A stretch of 5,404 nucleotides of DNA from Pseudomonadota bacterium (GTDB lineage: Bacteria > Pseudomonadota > Gammaproteobacteria > Halothiobacillales > Halothiobacillaceae): positions 1 through 5,404 of the forward strand of contig JAJYPA010000550.1 in NCBI GenBank assembly GCA_021795795.1, read 5' to 3'. Under the pieces are notes generated by a model, which did not search any database, had not been told where the DNA came from, and saw nothing but the letters and a program-made list of their open reading frames with translations. This document shows, in pieces, positions 1 through 5,135 of the stretch. Position 1 is the first letter of the stretch, and each line of letters begins with the position of its first letter. Both the position numbers and the translations under genes were made by a program.

Positions 1-1
1 T

Positions 2-334
2 CAATCGACTGGGTATTATGAATATCTAGACTTAGTGGGTTCCATTTCCGAGTTTGTAATTCATAAACTCGACGTGCAACAGATCGAGCAAGCAGTCACC
101 AAAGAAGAAATCCAAGCCGGAGAAATACCCAAAGTCGTGGCGAGCCGCCGCATACTGCTGACCGTTGTTAATGCGCTATGCCAGGAGGCTGGAATAAACC
201 CGCGAGACAGAAGCGCAACCACTGAGATCATGCGTCTATTGGATGGGCAGGGCACCCCCGCCGCAGAGCGCACTGTAAGGGATGCTATCAAGCAAATCCC
301 CGATGCCATGAAAGCACGCAAAACCGAGCAGTGA
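2..334 (+). CDS. Unidentified protein, C-terminal part (5' end outside window)
   Basis: The reading frame is open to the left edge (first in-frame codon at position 2) and stops at TGA 332-334, so at least 110 residues of a longer protein are visible. A GTG at 35 could serve as a start, but no ribosome binding site stands before it (TATCTAGACTTA) and the frame continues upstream, so I treat the gene as truncated by the window. The visible part is mostly polar and helical. Its last third, with TTEIMRLLDG followed by AERTVRDAIKQIPDAM, reads like a small helix-turn-helix or winged-helix end, but I do not recognise the family. It lies just upstream of the excisionase-like gene on the same strand, separated by about 100 bp, and may belong to the same element. 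Its base composition is somewhat AT-richer than that of the operon that follows. Confidence 0.65.
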   Translation, partial: QSTGYYEYLDLVGSISEFVIHKLDVQQIEQAVTKEEIQAGEIPKVVASRRILLTVVNALCQEAGINPRDRSATTEIMRLLDGQGTPAAERTVRDAIKQIPDAMKARKTEQ

Positions 335-403
335 TGGCTATGCAAAACGGCAAACGGCAAATAGGCTAAATGCCGCATGTAGTCTGAATATCCCAGCATA
401 TTG

Positions 404-430
404 GCCTCACGTTATCCCTGAATGTGAGGC
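404..430 (+). promoter_or_regulatory. Hairpin that covers the ribosome binding site of the HTH gene
   Basis: Arms 404-413 (GCCTCACGTT) and 421-430 (AATGTGAGGC) pair over 10 positions with one G-U pair and a 7-nt loop. The right arm contains GTGAGG (424-429), which is the only Shine-Dalgarno match for the ATG at 438, with 8 nt between. In the mRNA the hairpin would therefore hide the ribosome binding site. As DNA, the same inverted repeat could be an operator. No T-run follows it, so a terminator for the preceding gene is less likely. Confidence 0.55.
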
Positions 431-437
431 AACACCC

Positions 438-698
438 ATGCAAACGAACACCGAGTCAGTCGCCCCGATTGTCGCCGAGATTGGCCGCACCCTGGGCTAT
501 CCGCCCGAAGCCATCCCCACACAGATTGACGAAAAGCGCACCGCCGAAGTGCTGGGCGTCAAAGTCTCCACCCTGACCAACTGGCGCACGACTGGACGTT
601 ACAGCCTGCCGTATATCAAGGTGGGTCGGTTGGTCCGTTACCGCGTCGCTGACCTTGCCGCCTGGATCGCCAAACGTCGCACTGGCGCGGAGGGCTGA
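438..698 (+). CDS. AlpA/excisionase-like helix-turn-helix DNA-binding protein
   Basis: This 86-residue protein has a MerR-like HTH of the HTH_17/excisionase type at about residues 30-78. DEKRTAEVLGVKVSTLTNWR forms the helix-turn-helix. It is followed by a short wing with YIKVGRLVRYRVADLAAWIAKR, the typical arrangement in which the last part carries the conserved R-Y-x3-D-L-x2-W signature. Proteins of this family act as recombination directionality factors (excisionases) or as AlpA-like transcription activators of integrase genes in integrative elements. An N-terminal extension of about 28 residues precedes the domain. The start is set by GTGAGG 8 nt upstream, inside the right arm of a hairpin, which suggests controlled translation. 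It is the first gene of the plus-strand operon, and the next gene begins 3 nt after its stop. Whether it acts in excision, in transcription or in both cannot be told from the sequence. Confidence 0.88.
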   Translation: MQTNTESVAPIVAEIGRTLGYPPEAIPTQIDEKRTAEVLGVKVSTLTNWRTTGRYSLPYIKVGRLVRYRVADLAAWIAKRRTGAEG

Positions 699-701
699 CC
701 C

Positions 702-1199
702 ATGCAGACACAAAAAAGCCGCCCCGGAGCAGGGACGGCATACGCAACGCAACAGCGTAATGATACCCCCATAGATGCTGTTCTGCACCGTCTGGATCGC
801 GTGAAATCCACCGGCCCCAGCAAGTGGCAAGCACTATGCCCCGCGCATGATGACAAGCGTCCGAGCCTGAGCATTAAGGAGGCCGATGATGGCCGTGTAC
901 TTCTCAAATGCTGGACGGGGTGCGGGGCCGCCGAGATCGTTTCAGCCCTGGGCCTTTCACTCGCTGACCTGTTCCCCGGCGACCGGCGCAACCTTACCGA
1001 CCACAGCACCAGCTCTATGCGGCGTCCGTTCGATTACCGCGATGCCCTGCAAGGTATATCTCATGAGGCGACAGTTGCCCGCCTAATCATCGAGGCCGTC
1101 AATTCTGGCGAGGACGTGGATGCCGACGCGCTGGACCGGCTGGCGCTGGCCGAGACGCGCATATCCGACGCCCTGGCCGCCGCTGGGGGCGTGCAATGA
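702..1199 (+). CDS. Stand-alone CHC2-type primase zinc-finger protein
   Basis: This 165-residue protein has the N-terminal zinc-binding module of phage and plasmid primases. WQALCPAHDDKRPSLSI (residues 42-57) and the GRVLLKCWTGCG segment (64-75) supply Cys46, His49, Cys70 and Cys74. Then come AAEIVSALGLSLADLFP, the usual end of the module. In primases this finger recognises the DNA template. No TOPRIM or archaeo-eukaryotic primase catalytic domain follows. The remainder (about 105-165) is a helical, acidic domain without catalytic motifs that I recognise. The protein may deliver DNA recognition to the helicase encoded next, with which it overlaps by 4 nt (ATGA, 1196-1199). GGAGGG at 689-694 is a strong ribosome binding site for the ATG at 702. 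The zinc-finger identity is secure. The role in replication of the element is inferred from the family and the neighbours. Confidence 0.85.
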   Translation: MQTQKSRPGAGTAYATQQRNDTPIDAVLHRLDRVKSTGPSKWQALCPAHDDKRPSLSIKEADDGRVLLKCWTGCGAAEIVSALGLSLADLFPGDRRNLTDHSTSSMRRPFDYRDALQGISHEATVARLIIEAVNSGEDVDADALDRLALAETRISDALAAAGGVQ

Positions 1200-2788
1200 A
1201 CTGGGACGCAGCCGCAGAAGAAACCTATCAGGCCGAGGACGCAACGGACCAGATCACCCCGCCGCCCGTACCTGATACCGACGCCATGCTATCCGGCATC
1301 ATCGGCGAGATCGCCCGCGCAGGAGCGGACGGCAAGGAAGTTCACCCCGTAGCGATTGCGGCGGCGGCCCTGTCCTGGTTGTCCGCCGAGATTGGCCCGG
1401 ACATATACCTACCCATCGGCGACCCCATCCACCACGTCAACCTGTATACGCTGCATATTGGCCGCTCTGCCAGAGGCGGCAAGGGTGAATCCCTGGGGTT
1501 GGTGAACCGCATCCGCAACCGGATCACCCACGACCGCGAGGACCACCCGCTAGGGCAGGTGCACACCGGCGGTTTATCGAGCCGGGAGGGGCTGGCGAGA
1601 GCCGTGCATGATGGGTTCAAGGAGGGCAAGGATGACGTGCCTGCCGTGGATGATAAACGTCTCTGGATCGTGGAGGCAGAGTTCTCCAACGTGCTGGCGC
1701 AGGGCAAGCGTGAAGGCAATACCCTGCTGCCCGCCTTGCGTGACGTTTGGGACGGCGGAAGCATCCAACCTCTAACCAAGGGCCGGGGGATGTGGTCAAC
1801 GCGCCCGCATATCGCCTTGCACGGCAATATCACCCCCGGCGAATTGCAGGCCCGCATAGAGGCGCGAGAGATCAACGGCGGCACGTTCAACCGCATCCTG
1901 ATGGTATGGGCAGAGCGCACCAGTCTGGTGGCATTGCCAGCGGCGACAGATACCAGCGTAGTGGCTGATTTTGCCCGACGTATCGAGGACGTTATCCGAT
2001 GGGCCAAGGGCACCTATCCCACGACCAGAAACAGCCGGAAGGCATCCATGACCCCGGAAGCCGCCAAACTCTACAGTTCGCTTTATCCGGGGCTAAAACG
2101 CCCGCATCCTGCTGGCGATTTGGTGGCCGCAGCCACCGAGCGGCGAGCGCCTATCTGTCTACGCATCGCGCTCATACATGCCGTTCTTGAGAAGTCCCTC
2201 ATGATCACCCCGGATCATATCCGCGTAGGCAACGCCTGGGCGCAATACGGCGCTGACACCGCCGCCTATGTGCTGGCCGGTATGGGTGGGCAGGCAAGGG
2301 ACGCGGACAAGGAGCGCAAGGTTCTGGAGTTCCTGGGCAAGCGGTCGGATAAAGAAGCGGATCGCAAGACGATTACGGCGTCATGTTTCGGGAATAGGGT
2401 ATCTGGAAAAGACCTTGATCGCGTTCTGGTCCCGCTTGTAGATGACGGAGCTATTCACCGGCGCGAGGAGAACCCAAAAGGCGGAGGGCGGAAGCGCGTC
2501 ATTTACTCATTGCAGCGTGCGAACAATGCGAACAATGCGAACAATCAACAACGGCGGGGCGTTGAGCGTATCGAACTTTGCGCGAACAATGCGAACATTG
2601 AAACCGGAGATGGGGAAAGTTCGCAAAGTTCGCGCGATGTTCGTACCCCTGAACCCCTTATAAATGCTCATTGTTCGCAAAGTTCGCAAAGTTCGCAGCC
2701 AGTAATGGAAAATTGCCCCCAATGCGACGGGGCAGGGTGTCCACTCTGCTGGAGCGACGATGACACCCCGATGGGCGGTGAAGTATGA
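1196..2788 (+). CDS. DUF3987-like replicative helicase/ATPase of a mobile element
   Basis: This 530-residue protein resembles the DUF3987/YfjI-type primase-helicases of phages and integrative elements. A P-loop-like segment, HIGRSARGGKGES, lies at residues 87-99 with Lys96. A Walker B-like strand, LWIVEAE, is at 156-162 and carries Glu where Asp is usual. HIALHGNITPGEL (205-217) looks like a sensor-1 region, and NGGTFNRILMVWAERT (228-243) holds an Arg at 233 in the position of the family's NR motif. Residues of about 370-440 form a probable winged helix. After it comes a low-complexity linker with ANN repeats (442-450, 463-467) and SQS repeats (475-479, 494-501), encoded by the palindromic array at 2518-2697. 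The tail has CPQCDGAGCPLC (507-518), a likely zinc site. Start and stop both overlap the neighbours by 4 nt. Unwinding or initiation at the element's origin is the expected role, inferred from the family. Confidence 0.8.
   Translation: MNWDAAAEETYQAEDATDQITPPPVPDTDAMLSGIIGEIARAGADGKEVHPVAIAAAALSWLSAEIGPDIYLPIGDPIHHVNLYTLHIGRSARGGKGESLGLVNRIRNRITHDREDHPLGQVHTGGLSSREGLARAVHDGFKEGKDDVPAVDDKRLWIVEAEFSNVLAQGKREGNTLLPALRDVWDGGSIQPLTKGRGMWSTRPHIALHGNITPGELQARIEAREINGGTFNRILMVWAERTSLVALPAATDTSVVADFARRIEDVIRWAKGTYPTTRNSRKASMTPEAAKLYSSLYPGLKRPHPAGDLVAAATERRAPICLRIALIHAVLEKSLMITPDHIRVGNAWAQYGADTAAYVLAGMGGQARDADKERKVLEFLGKRSDKEADRKTITASCFGNRVSGKDLDRVLVPLVDDGAIHRREENPKGGGRKRVIYSLQRANNANNANNQQRRGVERIELCANNANIETGDGESSQSSRDVRTPEPLINAHCSQSSQSSQPVMENCPQCDGAGCPLCWSDDDTPMGGEV
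2518..2697. repeat. 180-bp imperfect palindrome of iteron-like TGCGAAC repeats; candidate replication origin
   Basis: TGCGAAC occurs at 2518-2524, 2527-2533, 2536-2542 and 2590-2596, with a variant CGCGAAC at 2581-2587. The reverse form GTTCGCA occurs at 2619-2625, 2673-2679, 2682-2688 and 2691-2697, with the variant GTTCGCG at 2628-2634. Copies within a cluster are 9 bp apart. Every forward copy has a reverse partner exactly mirrored about position 2607.5, including the variant pair. A weaker pair, CGAAC at 2572-2576 and GTTCG at 2639-2643, is also mirrored. The 38-bp segments between the clusters are equal in length and match at about 21 of 38 positions when one is reverse-complemented, so the symmetry covers the whole region apart from the centre (about 2600-2615). 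Iterons in or near initiator genes are typical of plasmid-like origins, but the function here is inferred. Confidence 0.8.
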
Positions 2789-3363
2789 CCGCCGCCACCC
2801 TGCTGGCCGAGATCGAGCAGGCCGATGGCGAAGTCTGGACCGATGGCGACCGGCTCAAGTTCCGAGCCGTACCCGCCCGGCTGATACCTGCCATTCGTGA
2901 ACATAAGGCCGCACTGCTGGCGCTGCTATCGTTCCCGGATCGCATCGAGAGAGCAGCGATTCAGGAAGAATCCGCCGAGGTCAGCACCCTACCGGATAAG
3001 CCTATCCCTTCTCTGGAGGAGCAGGCCGAGGAGGTACTGGATCACTACGGGGCAGACTGGCAACGCGGAGTTGATGACTTGCGTATCGTGGCAAGGAATC
3101 CCGTTTTAGCCTCTCTGGTGGAGAAGAGGGGTATTGATGCCACCCAACCCGCCCGCGTGGATTCTGAGCAAAATATGGCCCGTCCAGAGCGCGTCACATG
3201 CGGATCATGTGTCCGATTCCAGCCGGGCACCACGAAGATGGGGATAGGCCGATGCCTTGCCACAGTGACAGGTCAGCCGCCAGCCGGAAGGAGCGGAGAC
3301 TATCGAGCCGCTTTCCCGATGGCTCCGCGCTCTTGTCCTGAGTATCGAGGGGCACAGTCATGA
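2785..3363 (+). CDS. TubC-docking-like N-terminal domain with C-terminal cysteine cluster; function unknown
   Basis: This protein has 192 residues. The first 50 (LLAEIEQADGEVWTDGDRLK through REHKAALLALL) fit the TubC N-terminal docking fold known from hybrid PKS/NRPS enzymes and often seen in small proteins of mobile elements. The marks are an initial helix, the W-x-D-G-D-x-L-x-x-R hairpin and a closing helix with H-K-A-x-L-L-x-L-L. The middle (about 50-130) is acidic and has no domain that I recognise. The end carries CGSC (139-142), GRC (Cys157) and SCPEY (Cys184), a probable zinc-binding cluster also seen in hypothetical proteins of phages and integrative elements. It overlaps the helicase gene before it and the gene after it by 4 nt each, with GGTGAA before the ATG. 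A docking or adaptor role toward the helicase complex is possible. No enzymatic motif is visible. Confidence 0.75.
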   Translation: MTAATLLAEIEQADGEVWTDGDRLKFRAVPARLIPAIREHKAALLALLSFPDRIERAAIQEESAEVSTLPDKPIPSLEEQAEEVLDHYGADWQRGVDDLRIVARNPVLASLVEKRGIDATQPARVDSEQNMARPERVTCGSCVRFQPGTTKMGIGRCLATVTGQPPAGRSGDYRAAFPMAPRSCPEYRGAQS

Positions 3364-3545
3364 AGATGATCCGCGAACTCGGCAAGCAATTCCCTAACGT
3401 GAGTATCACGAAAACCAGAGGTGGGCACTTTGTCGCTCAAGTGGGCAGTGCCCGCATATTCCTGGCCGCTACACCGTCCGACCACCGAGCCATTCACAAC
3501 ATCGCCGCCATGATCCGGCGCGTATCCAGAGGACAAGGCGCATGA
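3360..3545 (+). CDS. Small protein with HicA-like motif; function unknown
   Basis: This 61-residue basic protein is well supported as a gene by GAGGGG (3347-3352), 7 nt before the ATG, and by 4-nt ATGA overlaps at both ends. The pattern is an N-terminal helix (IRELGKQFPNV), a strand, TRGGHF (19-24), a second strand (ARIFLAATPSD) and a final helix rich in Arg. It recalls the small double-stranded-RNA-binding fold of HicA toxins, in which the G-x-H motif holds the catalytic histidine (here His23). However, there is no HicB-like antitoxin beside it, and the following gene is SSB-like. Small proteins of this type are frequent in replication operons of integrative elements. The assignment to HicA is therefore only a resemblance, and an RNA- or DNA-binding accessory role is as likely. 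Confidence 0.7.
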   Translation: MKMIRELGKQFPNVSITKTRGGHFVAQVGSARIFLAATPSDHRAIHNIAAMIRRVSRGQGA

Positions 3546-3934
3546 CCATCACCGCCGCTTGCGTAATCACGTTGAAGAAGTCCCCGAACTACCGCCTGGC
3601 GAAGGATGGAACAATGCCCGTCTGGTCAGCCTTCGGGATGGCGGGCACCGACGCCCTGGGCATTACCGCTTTCAAGTCGCTGGCCGAGGAGTTGGACGCG
3701 CTACGCCTTGGCGAAGGCGATGCAATTACCGTGACCGGCACCATCACGTTGAACACCTGGGAAGGCAAAGACGGATCACAGCACAGCGGCTTGAAGATGA
3801 TCGCATCCAAGGCCGAGGCCATCGCGCCACCTACGCCACGGCAACGAGCAGCCGGATCACGACGCAGCACTGGACAGGCATCAGCACCAGCCGCAGATGA
3901 TGATTTTGACGATTACGGGAGGTTTCAGCCATGA
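3542..3934 (+). CDS. SSB-like single-stranded DNA-binding protein
   Basis: This 130-residue protein is laid out like a single-stranded DNA-binding protein. The N-terminal 95 residues alternate strands compatible with an OB fold (ITAACVITLKK, PVWSAFGM, DAITVTGTITLNTWEGKDG, SGLKMIASKAEAI). Then comes a disordered stretch rich in Pro, Arg, Ser and Ala (about 96-118) and an acidic tail, ADDDFDDYGRFQP, comparable to the protein-interaction tails of SSBs but lacking the usual terminal D-D-x-P-F. The sequence G-x-I-T-L-N-T-W-E-G-K-D-G in the fifth strand region is typical of short phage and element SSB-like proteins. It sits between two small operon genes with 4-nt overlaps, and AGAGGA lies 8 nt before its ATG. 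Protection of single strands during replication of the element is the expected role. The OB fold is inferred from pattern and has not been aligned. Confidence 0.68.
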   Translation: MTITAACVITLKKSPNYRLAKDGTMPVWSAFGMAGTDALGITAFKSLAEELDALRLGEGDAITVTGTITLNTWEGKDGSQHSGLKMIASKAEAIAPPTPRQRAAGSRRSTGQASAPAADDDFDDYGRFQP

Positions 3935-4230
3935 CCACGAAGCCAACCAAGACGGCCATAGTCCAACAGATCGCGCCAACCAAGCCGCTGCAAGTCGTAG
4001 AATCGCCAGAAATAAACCGGCACCCCTCCCCCCGGCTGGGCACTGCCGCCGAGGTACGCATGGAGATGGCCCGGCTATACCGCGATGCCCGCACCGGGCA
4101 GGTGGAGATAGGCGATGCCACCAAGCTGGCCTATATCCTGGACCGGCTTGCAACGCTCATGCGGATTGATGACCTGGAGCAGCGCACCGCTGCCCTGGAG
4201 CGTGCCCTAAAAGCTGAGGTGAAGCGATGA
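3931..4230 (+). CDS. Small helical protein with C-terminal coiled coil; function unknown
   Basis: This 99-residue protein starts after the strong ribosome binding site GGGAGGT (3917-3923), and the gene overlaps its neighbours by 4 nt on both sides. The first 33 residues are polar and rich in Thr, Lys and Pro, so they are probably disordered. From LGTAAEVRMEMARLYRDART (36-55) on it is helical, followed by GDATKLAYILDRLATLMRID and a short heptad-like stretch DLEQRTAALERALKAEVK (81-98) that could form a coiled coil. I recall similar small proteins with the L-G-T-x-A-E-V-R-x-E-M-x-R-x-Y-R-D-A-R pattern in phages and integrative elements, but I know no function for them. An oligomeric accessory protein in replication or DNA packaging is a guess from context only. 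Confidence 0.75.
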   Translation: MTTKPTKTAIVQQIAPTKPLQVVESPEINRHPSPRLGTAAEVRMEMARLYRDARTGQVEIGDATKLAYILDRLATLMRIDDLEQRTAALERALKAEVKR

Positions 4231-4736
4231 AAGGCATACCAGATCGCCTACTGAGCAATCTAAACCCGATGCAGCGATGCAGTGTTATTTTCTCGGCGCT
4301 AGGCCGGGGTGACACCACCGAAGCCAGCCGCCTGGCTGATACGGCACCAAGCCGGACCTATGTTGCAGCGGATTTTTACAACCCGTTCACCCGCGCCATG
4401 ATGGTGGCGGGCTTGGCGCGTGGAGACATTGAGCACCAAGCTGGCGAGGAGTGGCATAGCCGCTGTTTGTGGCTAGCTCTGGTGCATAGGGGCACGGACG
4501 ACGAAACAGTGGACGCGCTCTGGGCTGCTGGCACCCTTTACCAGACCCGCACAGGTTCGCTCTGGAGTGCATTCGCTCAGGTTGTGAGCGATGCAGGCAT
4601 GGACCCCGGCGAAGTAATGTGTTCTATGGGTGGGCTATCCAAGCTGGCGCAGGACTCGGTAGACGCCTGCACAGAGGCCGAGCCGGACGCCGATGCCTTG
4701 GCGCTCTATGCCGCGATGCTGGCTGATGCTCAATGA
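4227..4736 (+). CDS. Unidentified 169-residue protein, last gene of the operon
   Basis: The start is supported by GAGGTGA (4216-4222) and by the 4-nt ATGA overlap with the gene before. The protein is mostly alpha-helical. Its N-terminal part, MQRCSVIFSALGRGDTTEASRLADTAP followed by SRTYVAADF (about 15-50), resembles hypothetical proteins of phages and integrative elements in which a short helix pair ends in a T-A-P/C-P-x-x-T-Y motif. The rest contains hydrophobic and Trp-bearing helices (about 54-65, 80-87, 96-122) and an acidic end. No catalytic motif, signal peptide or clear membrane helix is seen. It ends the operon and its stop overlaps by a few bases the convergent gene on the other strand. 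It may be a conserved accessory gene of the element or cargo. I cannot assign a function. Confidence 0.75.
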   Translation: MKGIPDRLLSNLNPMQRCSVIFSALGRGDTTEASRLADTAPSRTYVAADFYNPFTRAMMVAGLARGDIEHQAGEEWHSRCLWLALVHRGTDDETVDALWAAGTLYQTRTGSLWSAFAQVVSDAGMDPGEVMCSMGGLSKLAQDSVDACTEAEPDADALALYAAMLADAQ

Positions 4737-5083
4737 CTCTTCTCCCAGTTATCGCGGTCCACAATGGCGCAAAAGTTTCGCGCTTCCCTTTCCACACCGA
4801 AGGCGATGAAAGATAGGAAGAGCCAAAGAAGGCCCCATATGGCGCCCCATTCAGCCCATGCGACCCATGCTGCGTGCCATGGTAAATATAATGGGGTACC
4901 CCATGCAGTCACAACACCAACGCGCTGTCCTATGGCCCATGCGTCCCATGCAGCCACCAGTACGGCAACAGAAGCGATAAAGCCTGTCAGTTCTACATAC
5001 CGTGCGATGGACCATGCCACTGGTGAGATCCAGGTGTCGCGGTCCTTGGTGTCGATAACCACGCCATTGATGCGGGTGTCCAT
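4730..5083 (-). CDS. Small two-helix inner-membrane protein, function unknown
   Basis: This is a 117-residue protein on the minus strand. GGGAG lies about 8 nt upstream of the ATG (complement of 5081-5083), a good ribosome binding site. There are two probable membrane segments, at about residues 33-51 (TGFIASVAVLVAAWDAWAIG) and 74-97 (VAWAEWGAIWGLLWLFLSFI and following). A charged N-terminus and a charged C-terminal tail (EREARNF, VDRDNWEKSH) flank them. The protein is unusually rich in Trp and Ala. A seven-residue repeat, AAWDAWA (44-50) and AAWVAWA (71-77), is encoded by nearly identical DNA. A plus-strand frame covers the same region but has no ribosome binding site and no credible fold. 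The gene is convergent with the operon and separately controlled, as would suit a cargo, immunity or holin-like gene. No family is recognised. Confidence 0.68.
   Translation of the reverse strand: MDTRINGVVIDTKDRDTWISPVAWSIARYVELTGFIASVAVLVAAWDAWAIGQRVGVVTAWGTPLYLPWHAAWVAWAEWGAIWGLLWLFLSFIAFGVEREARNFCAIVDRDNWEKSH
4854..4954 (-). repeat. Pair of near-identical 20-bp direct repeats inside the membrane-protein gene
   Basis: The 20 bases at 4854-4873 and 4935-4954 agree at 18 positions; both begin GCCCATGCG and the copies are 81 bp (27 codons) apart. They encode AAWVAWA and AAWDAWA on the minus strand. The repeat could come from a short duplication. The flanking sequences do not match, so it is not a duplication of a whole helix. 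Confidence 0.7.
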
Positions 5084-5135
5084 CTCGTTCTCCCATGCTG
5101 CCCCAGTGGGGGGCTTCGGTGTGGTAAGAATAGTA

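Noticed and set aside
35..334. GTG at 35 as a true gene start
   Set aside because: There is no ribosome binding site and the frame remains open to the edge of the window, so a longer gene cut by the border is more likely.
343..358. Short ACGGCAA direct repeat in the first intergenic region
   Set aside because: There are only two copies of 7 bp in an A-rich stretch, which can arise by chance, and no related function is visible.
404..430. Hairpin as rho-independent terminator of the first gene
   Set aside because: No T-run follows on the plus strand, and the right arm coincides with the ribosome binding site of the next gene.
1342..2013. Long minus-strand open frame of 223 residues inside the helicase gene
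   Set aside because: It is a shadow of a GC-rich coding region: the plus-strand frame has recognisable ATPase motifs, while this one has no start signal and no domain.
2518..2697. CRISPR-like array
   Set aside because: Units are only 7-9 bp, partly without spacers, in two orientations and within a coding region; there are no cas genes.
2442..2722. Frames giving RTMRTMRT and RTLRTLRT repeats on both strands over the array
   Set aside because: They are alternate-frame readings of the same 9-bp repeats; the helicase frame continues through the region with a consistent tail and stop.
4891..4904. 14-bp perfect palindrome ATGGGGTACCCCAT
   Set aside because: It lies inside the coding sequence of the membrane protein, is a single copy, and has no context suggesting a binding site.
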